Assembly: GCA_017451915.1 (NCBI GenBank)
Contig: JAFTNJ010000046.1
Location: 1 to 38,728 of the forward strand
From: Clostridia bacterium
GTDB taxonomy: Bacteria; Bacillota; Clostridia; Oscillospirales; CAG-272
Direction: 5' to 3'
Length of the DNA: 38,728 nucleotides
In this document: piece by piece, positions 1-6,831 of the stretch
Layout of the letters: every line of letters starts with the position of its first letter
Position numbering within the stretch: position 1 is the first letter of the stretch
Translations under genes and position numbers: made by a program
The notes under the pieces: model-generated
What the model saw: only the letters and a program-made list of their open reading frames with translations
Told to the model about the DNA's origin: nothing
Database searches by the model: none

Positions 1-118
1 CGTCTTGCTCCGCAATCCACCTCTCCCTAAGGGAGAGGCTTTCTTTTGGGCTTGCTTATAGCTCGCCCATCTTGTTCATCACTCCGCTCGTTTCCCGCTC
101 CCCTGGTAGAACCAGGGG
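1..118. repeat. Intergenic hairpin-rich repeat at the left edge
   Basis: No gene is supported between 1 and 389. The stretch holds perfect inverted repeats: CCTCTCCC/GGGAGAGG with a TAA spacer at 20-38 and CCCCTGGT/ACCAGGGG with an AGA spacer at 100-118. They resemble the short palindromes seen at 25280-25350 in this window, so they probably belong to a dispersed intergenic repeat family. The reading frames across this stretch have no ribosome-binding site and no recognisable domain. The segment may continue to the left of the window. Confidence 0.5.
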
Positions 119-132
119 TTTATTTGAATACC

Positions 133-177
133 AAAAAAAGGATGTGTCAAGTCGATAAACTTGACACATCTTTTTTG
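133..177. terminator. Bidirectional rho-independent terminator
   Basis: An 11-bp perfect stem (GATGTGTCAAG at 141-151 with CTTGACACATC at 160-170) is flanked by an A7 run on the left and a T6 run on the right. It can therefore terminate transcription in both directions, and probably serves a gene to the left of the window. Confidence 0.75.
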
Positions 178-323
178 TTTTCTGTGTTTTCCCTTTGGAG
201 AAAAAGGATAATAACACATTTTTGGGGGGATGTGAGGGCACGCATTGCGCGTCGGCTTTTCCAAAGCAACATCCAACCGGCGAACGACAACGGCCCTAAT
301 TGACATTTTTGAATTTATTAACC

Positions 324-341
324 CCCTTTTTCAAAAAAGGG
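324..341 (-). terminator. Weak hairpin downstream of the GH28 gene
   Basis: CCCTTTTT and AAAAAGGG pair around a 2-nt loop about 50 nt downstream of the minus-strand stop at 390. The stem is AT-rich and there is no clean T-tract after it on the minus strand, so termination here is only possible. Confidence 0.3.
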
Positions 342-389
342 TAAGTCGCCGGAGGCAGGCATTCTCCCCCACAAGTCAAAATTTGAAAA

Positions 390-1706
390 TCAAATACTCT
401 TACTGACAAAAGGCTCATCGGTCAAATCGCAGACGCGGTCAACTCCCGTGACGCTTTCAGCCCTCACTTCGCCTGAAATTCCAAAGCATTTGACAAGGGC
501 GCCGTTTACGTTTTCAAGCTTTACGTTCTCCGCATCCACGAGAGCGAAGTTGCCGCCACGAATGGCGCAATCGATCTCACTCGCAAAGGCGATATCGCAA
601 TTTTTCAGCTTCAAGGTCAAAGGATTCGCGGGGTCACCGTATGCGTTGATAGGCATACCGATCCCCTGCGCCTTGATATTCTCAAAGCCGATGCTTGTCA
701 GGGGTCTATTCTTCTGCCAGGTGTGAGTTCCCGTGAAATCGAAATGCAAAAACCGATCGCAATTCTCCACGGTACAATCGCGAACAACCACGTTCCCCGG
801 CATACGGCGAACGTCAAGGGTAAAGTCACAATAATAGGTGAAAAGAGCCAGCATATTGGCGCGCCCCGTTTTTGGACAAGGATTTCCCGCTATTTTGTCT
901 TCAAGAGAGAGACTTCCGCGGAAGAAATACTTTGCGGGGCCGTAGAAACGGCAATTCTCAACAAGGATATCCGCACCGCCGAAGCGCATACCGCTGCAAG
1001 CGGAGTTGAGAACGCAATTCCGCACGACCACGTTGTAGTTATCAAAGCCCGCAACACAGTCGTCTCCGGTGTAAAAGGCGCAATTTTCAATCGTAAAATC
1101 GTCGCAGGAGGAATTATGTATTCCGTCGTGACCGCCCAACACTTCAAGGTTTTTGTACTCGATATTCTGTGATTGATAGCCAATATGCGCCCAGTTGCCC
1201 GTGTTTTGGATAGTGTAGCCCTCAAATTTAAGATTTTTGGAATAGTGATAGGCAATGCCGTGGGGGCCTCGGTAATATTCCTCACCGATGGGATCGTAAG
1301 GGTCGGAACCGTCGATGACAGAGCCCTCCTCTCCTATGATGGCAACGTTTTCGGCATCCAGGATGCGGATGAGGGCATTGTTCCATCGGCTCGCCGCCTT
1401 GGTTATGTGATCGTTCGTGGTTCTGGTTTTCGCACGCGCCCAGAGCACATCGGTTTTATATTCCCCGTTGACCGGCTCAAGGGTATCTCCGCCAAGAACA
1501 TCATAATCACTCAAATTGCGGCTTCCCTTAAGAACCGCGCCACTCTTCAGATATAGAGTGCAATTTGAGCGCAAACGGAGACCGCCCGTAAGAAAAAGGC
1601 CCTTTTCAAGTATAATCTTACCGCCGCCGCCAAGAAAGCACTCGTCTATTGCTCTCTGTATCTCGGCGGTTCTATTTTGCTCTTTGGGTTGAAGAATGAT
1701 TTCCAT
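390..1706 (-). CDS. Glycoside hydrolase family 28-type (polygalacturonase-like) protein
   Basis: This 438-residue protein is probably a right-handed parallel beta-helix glycosidase acting on pectin-like or other plant glycans. The N-terminus has the usual GH28 start (AIDECFLGGGGKIILEKG, then a GGLRLRSNCTLYL strand). A helix core follows with repeated N-C turns (ENCAFYTGDDC near residues 208-218, then RNCVLNSACSG). The GDDC motif matches the catalytic Asp pair region of GH28, but the other catalytic signatures (NTD, HG, RIK) are not clearly readable, so the substrate is open. No signal peptide is visible, which suggests a cytoplasmic enzyme acting on imported oligosaccharides. The start is supported by GGGAGG eight bases upstream and by a promoter at 1739-1767. 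It is transcribed alone, away from any other polysaccharide-use gene. Confidence 0.75.
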   Translation of the reverse strand: MEIILQPKEQNRTAEIQRAIDECFLGGGGKIILEKGLFLTGGLRLRSNCTLYLKSGAVLKGSRNLSDYDVLGGDTLEPVNGEYKTDVLWARAKTRTTNDHITKAASRWNNALIRILDAENVAIIGEEGSVIDGSDPYDPIGEEYYRGPHGIAYHYSKNLKFEGYTIQNTGNWAHIGYQSQNIEYKNLEVLGGHDGIHNSSCDDFTIENCAFYTGDDCVAGFDNYNVVVRNCVLNSACSGMRFGGADILVENCRFYGPAKYFFRGSLSLEDKIAGNPCPKTGRANMLALFTYYCDFTLDVRRMPGNVVVRDCTVENCDRFLHFDFTGTHTWQKNRPLTSIGFENIKAQGIGMPINAYGDPANPLTLKLKNCDIAFASEIDCAIRGGNFALVDAENVKLENVNGALVKCFGISGEVRAESVTGVDRVCDLTDEPFVSKSI

Positions 1707-1738
1707 CGTGCGATCCTCCCGATCAAAAAATATCGTTT

Positions 1739-1767
1739 ATTGCACCACATACCGCCCATCTTGTCAA
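1739..1767 (-). promoter_or_regulatory. Promoter of the GH28-type gene
   Basis: On the minus strand TTGACA (1767-1762), a 17-bp spacer and TGCAAT (1744-1739) precede the start at 1706 by about 30 nt. The -35 is perfect and the -10 has one weak position. Confidence 0.6.
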
Positions 1768-1836
1768 GTCAGGGTTTGAGAATCCCAAAAGGCTTACGAA
1801 AACGGTCTTTTTTCACTGGGGTAGCGAGGAGCACTG

Positions 1837-1856
1837 TCGCCCGTTGCAACGGGCGA
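1837..1856. repeat. Perfect 20-bp palindrome downstream of prfC
   Basis: TCGCCCGTTG followed directly by its complement CAACGGGCGA lies 10 nt after the prfC stop. It could act as a transcript end hairpin, but no T-tract follows on the minus strand. It may instead be a member of the dispersed palindromes of this genome. Confidence 0.4.
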
Positions 1857-1866
1857 TATCCATCAA

Positions 1867-3450
1867 TCAATGCCCGAACTCTACCAGCTCCAGCCCCTCG
1901 TTGTTGTCGAGAGTATGGCCGATGTGCCACTCGCTGTTGAAGAGGAGAAAATCGTGTCCGTGGAAGTCCTGCACCCATTTTACGTCGAACAGGCGCAGCT
2001 TTTTGGGATCCGCCCCGTTGGCAATGCGGCGGATATACTGGTAGGATTGGGGATACTGACGGTAGGTCACGCCGTATTCGTTCTTCATACGCGATTCCAG
2101 CACGTCGTACTGAAGCATACCAACCACGCCTACGTACACACGCTCCAAGCCACCGTTTGGCTCAATGAAGATCTGAATGGCACCCTCCTGGGCGATCTGG
2201 TTCATGCCCTTGGCAAACTGCTTTCGCTTCATGCTGTCGATCTGCTCCACCATAGCAAAGCACTCGGGAGCAAAGGTGGGAATTCCCTCAAACTGGATCT
2301 TATTGTTTTTCTCGCAAATGGTGTCGCCAATGGAGAAGATACCGGGATCAAAAACGCCGATAATATCCCCCGCGTAGGCCTCCTGAATGATGGAACGCTC
2401 CTGTGCCATCATTTGCTGGGGCTGGGAAAGCTTTAATGCCTTGCCCCCCTGCACGTGGAAATATTCCTTGTCATGCTCGAACTTGCCCGACACGATGCGC
2501 ATAAAGGCGATGCGGTCGCGGTGTGCCTTATTCATATTGGCCTGGATCTTAAAAACAAAGGCCGAAAAGCCCTCGTCAAAGGGGCTGACCGTAGTTTCGC
2601 CTGCCCGACGGGAGAGGGGCGCGGTCGTCATTTTGAGGAAATGTTCCAGGAAGAACTCCACACCAAAGTTGTTCAGCGCAGAACCGAAGAACACGGGACT
2701 GAGCTTGCCGCAACGCACCTGCTCCAGATCAAAATCAAAGCACGCGCCATCCAACAGCTCTACCTGCTCGGTCAGCTCCTCCCGCGCGTAGGAACCGATC
2801 AGCTCGTCCATGCGGGCGGTGTCGGTAATGTCACAGTCAATGGAGGACAGGCGGTCCCGACCACGGTGGGAGTCACCAAAGGCCAGGATCTTGCGGCCCT
2901 CGCGATCGTACACGCCCTTGAAGCTGACGCCGCAACCAATGGGCCAGTTCATGGGATAGGTACCAATGCCAAATTCCTTTTCCAGCTCGTCGAGAAGATC
3001 AAAGGGATCCCGCGCCTCATGGTCCAGCTTATTAATAAAGGTAAAAATGGGAATGTGACGCATGGCGCAGACCTTGAAAAGCTTGCGGGTCTGGGGCTCG
3101 ATACCCTTGGCCGCGTCAATTACCATGACCGCGCTGTCCGCCGCCATCAGGGTGCGGTAGGTATCCTCCGAGAAGTCCTGGTGTCCGGGGGTATCCAAAA
3201 TATTGATGCAATAGCCCTCGTACTCAAACTGCATAACCGAGGAGGTAATGGAAATACCTCTTTTCTTCTCCATTTCCATCCAGTCGGAAACGGCGTGGCG
3301 GTCAGAGGCCTTGCCCTTGACCGAGCCCGCGGTCTGAATGGCGCCTCCGTAAAGCAAAAATTTTTCGGTCAGCGTGGTTTTACCGGCGTCGGGGTGAGAA
3401 ATAATGGCAAACGTCCGTCTGCGGTTGATCTCCTGTTCCAGCATCTTCAT
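1867..3450 (-). CDS. prfC: Peptide chain release factor 3
   Basis: RF3 is the translational GTPase that removes RF1/RF2 from the ribosome after peptide release. The 527-residue product equals the usual family length. G-domain motifs are all present: SHPDAGKT (residues 18-25), the RGISITSS switch I region (64-71), DTPGH (86-90) and NKLD (140-143). Domain II and the RF3-specific C-terminal domain follow, with the conserved segment LQYDVLESRMKNEYGV. The frame is open for 26 further codons upstream, but the family begins at MKMLEQEINRRRTFAIISHP, so ATG at 3450 is chosen. GAAAGG precedes it at a somewhat long spacing. The promoter lies at 3500-3528. It appears monocistronic and is a housekeeping gene with nothing unusual. 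Confidence 0.95.
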   Translation of the reverse strand: MKMLEQEINRRRTFAIISHPDAGKTTLTEKFLLYGGAIQTAGSVKGKASDRHAVSDWMEMEKKRGISITSSVMQFEYEGYCINILDTPGHQDFSEDTYRTLMAADSAVMVIDAAKGIEPQTRKLFKVCAMRHIPIFTFINKLDHEARDPFDLLDELEKEFGIGTYPMNWPIGCGVSFKGVYDREGRKILAFGDSHRGRDRLSSIDCDITDTARMDELIGSYAREELTEQVELLDGACFDFDLEQVRCGKLSPVFFGSALNNFGVEFFLEHFLKMTTAPLSRRAGETTVSPFDEGFSAFVFKIQANMNKAHRDRIAFMRIVSGKFEHDKEYFHVQGGKALKLSQPQQMMAQERSIIQEAYAGDIIGVFDPGIFSIGDTICEKNNKIQFEGIPTFAPECFAMVEQIDSMKRKQFAKGMNQIAQEGAIQIFIEPNGGLERVYVGVVGMLQYDVLESRMKNEYGVTYRQYPQSYQYIRRIANGADPKKLRLFDVKWVQDFHGHDFLLFNSEWHIGHTLDNNEGLELVEFGH

Positions 3451-3499
3451 AGCGAATCTAACAACCCTTTCTTTCGTCATCCTAAAAATCAAACATTTT

Positions 3500-3528
3500 A
3501 TTTTACCATAATTATAGACGGATTGCAA
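3500..3528 (-). promoter_or_regulatory. Promoter of prfC
   Basis: On the minus strand TTGCAA (3528-3523), a 17-bp spacer and TAAAAT (3505-3500) lie about 50 nt upstream of the chosen prfC start. A second possible -10 (TATAAT) sits inside the spacer, so the exact element is uncertain. Confidence 0.55.
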
Positions 3529-3630
3529 GGGGAAAAGTGAAGATTTTTGCAGTTATTCTTTTAAAATGCGTATTTTCAATAAAAAAAACAAAAGCCCTTA
3601 ACATTTTAATCTGTTGAGAGCGTTTTGATT

Positions 3631-4044
3631 TTATTTCAATAATTCTTTTTTGAACATTTCAACATGCATCATAATATGACCAATATTGCCTTCGCCTGCA
3701 TATTGTGTTACATCAAAAAAGTTATGATCTAACGAAGACCAATATAAATCATTCTCGTCTCCAGTAACATCTATCGGTTTGTTTAATTTTCCAACGTAAA
3801 CCTCAAGATAGCAATTTGCAAAATGATATGTAAAATCCATCAAATGAGAGAGAATAATATCAGCTTTGGTTATTGAAGTTTCTTCTTCCAGTTCCCTATA
3901 GGCTGCATCCAATCCATTTTCATCTTTTTCAATTTTTCCGCCAACAAAATTTGAAAGCCCTTTATATGGATTTCTTCGCCTTTTACACATCAAAATCCTG
4001 TCGCATTTTGGGTTAAAGACCACAATTACGTTGTAACCTTTCAT
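3631..4044 (-). CDS. NUDIX hydrolase
   Basis: This 137-residue protein carries a Nudix box at residues 36-58 (GKIEKDE, then RELEEETSI), the Mg-binding loop that hydrolyses nucleoside diphosphates linked to another group X. The usual Gly near the end of the box is replaced by Ser. The strand before it, RILMCKRRRNPYKGLSNFVG, resembles 8-oxo-dGTP or other NTP sanitising members, but the substrate cannot be assigned. ATG at 4044 is preferred over GTG at 4050 because GAGAGG lies 8 nt upstream. It lies 27 nt downstream of the transposase gene on the same strand. Both genes are clearly more AT-rich than recX and recA, which suggests they arrived together by transfer. Confidence 0.85.
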   Translation of the reverse strand: MKGYNVIVVFNPKCDRILMCKRRRNPYKGLSNFVGGKIEKDENGLDAAYRELEEETSITKADIILSHLMDFTYHFANCYLEVYVGKLNKPIDVTGDENDLYWSSLDHNFFDVTQYAGEGNIGHIMMHVEMFKKELLK

Positions 4045-4071
4045 ACGCACTTCCTCTCCTTTCGGTGAAAT

Positions 4072-4623
4072 CTATTCTTCCATGTATACATCGTAATACC
4101 AACGCATTGGATTTTGAAGAATGTAATTAATATGCTCCTCGTAATCCTTTGAATTGCGGATGATGTGGTCGTAAAATCCTCTTTGCCACAACTTTATTCC
4201 ACATTCTTTGTTAAAATATCTCTTAAAGGTCGATACGAAGCCAGATACCACCGAATGTTGTCTTGTAGGGGGCGACGTCCTCGACGCCCCGTTTTCCAAT
4301 AGCAATTCACTTTCAAAGGCAATATCTCCAATTGGTTTTATAAACAACAACATATGTATATGATTCGGCATAATCACATATCGCTCAACCAATATATTGT
4401 CGTAAAAAGCACTTAACTGATTGATATATTTATCTGCAATTTTTCCATATGGCAATAACTCCACAGACGGGGCGTCGAGGACGTCGCCCCCTACAATACG
4501 AGAGAGTACGGAGCGTCTGTTTTGTGTGCATATCGTAATAAAATACGAACCACAGGAGCTGTAATCATAATTCTCCAATCGATTCTTTTTTCGTTTGGGC
4601 AATTCTTCTTTATCCCACTCCAT
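4072..4623 (-). CDS. REP-associated tyrosine transposase (IS200/Y1 family)
   Basis: This 183-residue single-strand DNA transposase belongs to the Y1 HUH family (RAYT type). It shows YFITICTQNR (residues 27-36), the metal-binding HUH motif HIH at 88-90 within MPNHIHMLL, and a C-terminal LWQRGFYDHIIRN...YEEHINYILQNP block that carries the candidate catalytic tyrosine (Tyr161 or a neighbour). Two 30-bp copies of the same palindromic sequence in opposite orientation (4263-4292 and 4467-4496) lie inside the frame and are translated. They encode about residues 43-53 and 111-121, both in loops of the fold. ATG at 4623 has AGAGG 7 nt upstream. It begins 23 nt after recX and may be read from the recA promoter. 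The gene is AT-rich apart from the two repeats. Confidence 0.88.
   Translation of the reverse strand: MEWDKEELPKRKKNRLENYDYSSCGSYFITICTQNRRSVLSRIVGGDVLDAPSVELLPYGKIADKYINQLSAFYDNILVERYVIMPNHIHMLLFIKPIGDIAFESELLLENGASRTSPPTRQHSVVSGFVSTFKRYFNKECGIKLWQRGFYDHIIRNSKDYEEHINYILQNPMRWYYDVYMEE
4263..4292 (+). repeat. REP-like palindrome inside the transposase gene, copy A
   Basis: This is a 30-bp element running from TTGTAGGGGGCG to CGACGCCCCGT. Its core GGGGCG/CGCCCC stem has internal mismatches, which is typical of REP hairpins. It is identical to copy B at 4467-4496 in reverse orientation. Confidence 0.8.
4467..4496 (-). repeat. REP-like palindrome inside the transposase gene, copy B
   Basis: This is the exact reverse complement of the 30 bp at 4263-4292, 174 bp away. 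The match stops sharply at both ends, as expected of an inserted unit rather than ancestral coding sequence. Confidence 0.8.
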
Positions 4624-4646
4624 CAACACACCTCTGCGCCTTCTTC

Positions 4647-5327
4647 CTATGCTTCGTTAAGCAACAGAACAATCGCCGCCTTGATCTCGCTGATGGAATA
4701 CCCATACCGCGAAAGGGACGCCGTCATGCGGTGCATTTCGTCGGCCTCACGGGGAACCTCGCCGTAATGCTTGCGGATCATAGAAGCACAGTTGGCAACA
4801 AAATCCACCTCCTGCAACAGGTCGGGAAGCTCCTCCAGCGATTCCTGAGCAAAGCCGCGGCTCCAGAGATGATCCCGGATGCGTTTTGCCCCCCAAAGCT
4901 TTCGAAGGCATTTTTCCACCTCGCGGCAAACGTCCCGCCTCTCATCGATCAAGCCCATCTCCGAGAGCTTTGCGGCGGCGCGTTGCGCCACCTCCCGGGG
5001 ATATCCCCGCTGGGTCAGCTTTTGCGCCAGGGTATGAACCGAATTGGGCGCGTAGGACAAAAGATTCTCACCGCACCGCATAGCCAGACAGAGTTGGGAT
5101 GCCGCCTCCAGCCGCTCGTACATCTCCTCGGAAATCTCGCCCTTGCTGGGTTGAATGGAGTAGTACTGTTCTGCCGAAATGGGAAGACTTTTTTGTTCCC
5201 GCTGCTCCCCGCTCTCCAACAGGATCCCTACCAGGATCTCGGCGCCGTCGTGCTGGGCGCGGAGGGAGCGCACGGTGATGGTGATGGGAGTCAACCCGCG
5301 TTGCGTCTCGGTCCAATTACGGTTCAC
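4647..5327 (-). CDS. recX: Regulatory protein RecX
   Basis: RecX binds RecA filaments and limits their activity. The 226-residue product has three-helix tandem repeats: a region around [20 protein letters not shown], then [20 protein letters not shown] (typical of RecX), and [18 protein letters not shown]. The start is GTG at 5327. It overlaps the end of recA by 11 nt, and a GAGGAGGAG ribosome-binding site lies inside the recA tail, so translation is probably coupled to recA. A longer frame exists, but its N-terminus would be encoded wholly inside recA and has no binding site. The length is at the upper end for the family owing to an N-terminal beta-rich extension ([11 protein letters not shown]...), which is common in clostridial RecX. 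The RAYT insertion begins 23 nt downstream. Confidence 0.85.
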   Translation of the reverse strand: MNRNWTETQRGLTPITITVRSLRAQHDGAEILVGILLESGEQREQKSLPISAEQYYSIQPSKGEISEEMYERLEAASQLCLAMRCGENLLSYAPNSVHTLAQKLTQRGYPREVAQRAAAKLSEMGLIDERRDVCREVEKCLRKLWGAKRIRDHLWSRGFAQESLEELPDLLQEVDFVANCASMIRKHYGEVPREADEMHRMTASLSRYGYSISEIKAAIVLLLNEA

Positions 5328-6438
5328 CGTTCTCCTCCTCGGACAGACGCAGATCAAAATCATCGTCGTCCTCGTCGATCTCGTATTCCTGGTCGATGGC
5401 GATCTTGGCGTCCTCGCTCATGGCGCGCACCTTCTCCTCCACCTCCTTGAGGAATTCGGGGTTATTCTCCAACAGCTTGCGAACGTTTTCCTTTCCCTGC
5501 CCAATGCGCTCCCCGTTGTAAGAGAACCAGGAGCCGCTCTTTTTGATAATATCGAGGGAAATGGCAAAATCCAGAATCTCGCCCGAGGCAGAGATGCCCT
5601 TGCCGTAGAGAATGTCAAACTCCGCCACGCGGAAGGGGGGAGCCACCTTATTTTTAACGATCTTACACTTTACGTGGTTACCGTAAACGTCGTTGCCGTC
5701 CTTGAGCTGCTCGGTCTTGCGTACGTCAATACGAACCGAAGCAAAGAACTTGAGGGCACGGCCGCCGGGGGTGGTTTCGGGGTTACCGTAGATCACGCCC
5801 ACCTTTTCACGGATCTGGTTGATAAAGATGACCACGCAGTTGCTCTTGGAGATCACGCCCGAAAGCTTACGCATTGCCTGGGACATCATGCGCGCCTGCA
5901 CACCAACCATGGACTGTCCCATGTCGCCCTCAATCTCCTGACGGGGCACCAGAGCCGCAACCGAGTCCACAACAATGGCATCCACCGCCCCCGAGCGCGC
6001 CAGGGCCTCACAAATTTCCAGGGCATCCTCGCCGCAGTCGGGCTGGGAAACCAACAGCTCGTTAATATCCACGCCCAGGGCCTTGGCGTACACGGGATCC
6101 AGCGCGTGCTCGGCGTCGATGAAGGCTGCCGTGCCGCCAATTTTTTGCACCTCGGCTAAAATGTGCAAAGCCACCGTGGTCTTACCCGAGGACTCGGGGC
6201 CAAAAACCTCTACGATACGTCCGCGGGGAACGCCGCCGATGCCCAGGGCAAAATCCAAGGAGAGGGAGCCCGTGCGAATTGCCTGCACCTCCATGCTCCG
6301 ATTCTCGCCCAAGCGCATAATGGAGCCGGCGCCAAAATCACGCTCGATCTGGGACATTGCCGTTGCCAACGCCTGCTTTTTGCCCGCGTCGTCCAGCTTG
6401 GCGGGAACCGCTACCTTTGTTTTTTTGGATGTTGCCAT
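5317..6438 (-). CDS. recA: Recombinase RecA
   Basis: RecA is the ATP-dependent strand-exchange protein of homologous repair. The 373-residue sequence is canonical. It has Walker A GPESSGKT at residues 80-87, the MAW region [11 protein letters not shown]-like segment, [19 protein letters not shown], the L2-region [21 protein letters not shown], and [12 protein letters not shown]. The acidic C-terminal tail ([21 protein letters not shown]) is of the type that modulates DNA binding. The binding site AAAGG lies 9 nt before ATG. The promoter at 6494-6522 is strong, and no clear GAAC-N4-GTTC SOS box overlaps it. It forms an operon with recX. Confidence 0.98.
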   Translation of the reverse strand: MATSKKTKVAVPAKLDDAGKKQALATAMSQIERDFGAGSIMRLGENRSMEVQAIRTGSLSLDFALGIGGVPRGRIVEVFGPESSGKTTVALHILAEVQKIGGTAAFIDAEHALDPVYAKALGVDINELLVSQPDCGEDALEICEALARSGAVDAIVVDSVAALVPRQEIEGDMGQSMVGVQARMMSQAMRKLSGVISKSNCVVIFINQIREKVGVIYGNPETTPGGRALKFFASVRIDVRKTEQLKDGNDVYGNHVKCKIVKNKVAPPFRVAEFDILYGKGISASGEILDFAISLDIIKKSGSWFSYNGERIGQGKENVRKLLENNPEFLKEVEEKVRAMSEDAKIAIDQEYEIDEDDDDFDLRLSEEENGEP

Positions 6439-6493
6439 AATTTCCGTCCTTTCGGCGGCCGAGGCCGCGTTCTAAAATCATTTTCGTGTCCTC

Positions 6494-6522
6494 ATTATAC
6501 CTCATTTTTTTTGATTTGTCAA
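6494..6522 (-). promoter_or_regulatory. Promoter of recA-recX
   Basis: On the minus strand TTGACA (6522-6517), a 17-bp spacer and TATAAT (6499-6494) form a near-consensus sigma-70/SigA promoter about 55 nt upstream of recA. I see no LexA-type inverted repeat across it. Between this and the ftsK promoter (6523-6721) the sequence is AT-rich with no gene and no convincing structure. Confidence 0.85.
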
Positions 6523-6721
6523 TAGGTTTTCAAAATATATTTTTCCGTTTTTGGAATTTATGTTGCCATTTTGTTGTTTTGTCTCGCTTTTGTTTTCCAA
6601 AAACAGAAAATCTTCGGTCTCAAACTTGGAAAACGCAAGAGGTCACAGTATGAATAAAAGGAAGCGTTTTTCCTTTTGTCGAAAAAAGAGGTCTTTTTTT
6701 CAAAAAAATTGGATTTCGCTC

Positions 6722-6750
6722 TTGCAAACGCTTTCCAAAAATGATATAAT
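6722..6750 (+). promoter_or_regulatory. Promoter of the ftsK gene pair
   Basis: TTGCAA (6722-6727), a 17-bp spacer and TATAAT (6745-6750) precede the FtsK start at 6832 by about 80 nt. The promoter is divergent from recA, with about 200 bp of AT-rich DNA between the two. Confidence 0.8.
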
Positions 6751-6831
6751 ATAAGATGGTATTTTGTACGAATCACGCACCTGCGAATGCGCGTCGTTAC
6801 GACGCAGCCTTCGGGAAAGGAATCCATAAAA

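Noticed and set aside
46-303. An open frame of 85 codons at the left edge
   Set aside because: It crosses two palindromes and a strong terminator, has no ribosome-binding site and shows no domain, so it is not a gene.
2455-3540. A 361-codon open frame opposite prfC
   Set aside because: It is the reverse-strand shadow of a GC-rich coding gene, with low-complexity HGV-rich translation and no start signal. Long frames opposite ftsK, pnp and pflB were rejected for the same reason.
6494-6522. A LexA/SOS box at the recA promoter
   Set aside because: I looked for the Gram-positive GAAC-N4-GTTC-type inverted repeat around the promoter and found none that fits.
6558-6827. A minus-strand frame between recA and ftsK
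   Set aside because: It overlaps the ftsK promoter and leader in AT-rich DNA and has no supported start or domain.
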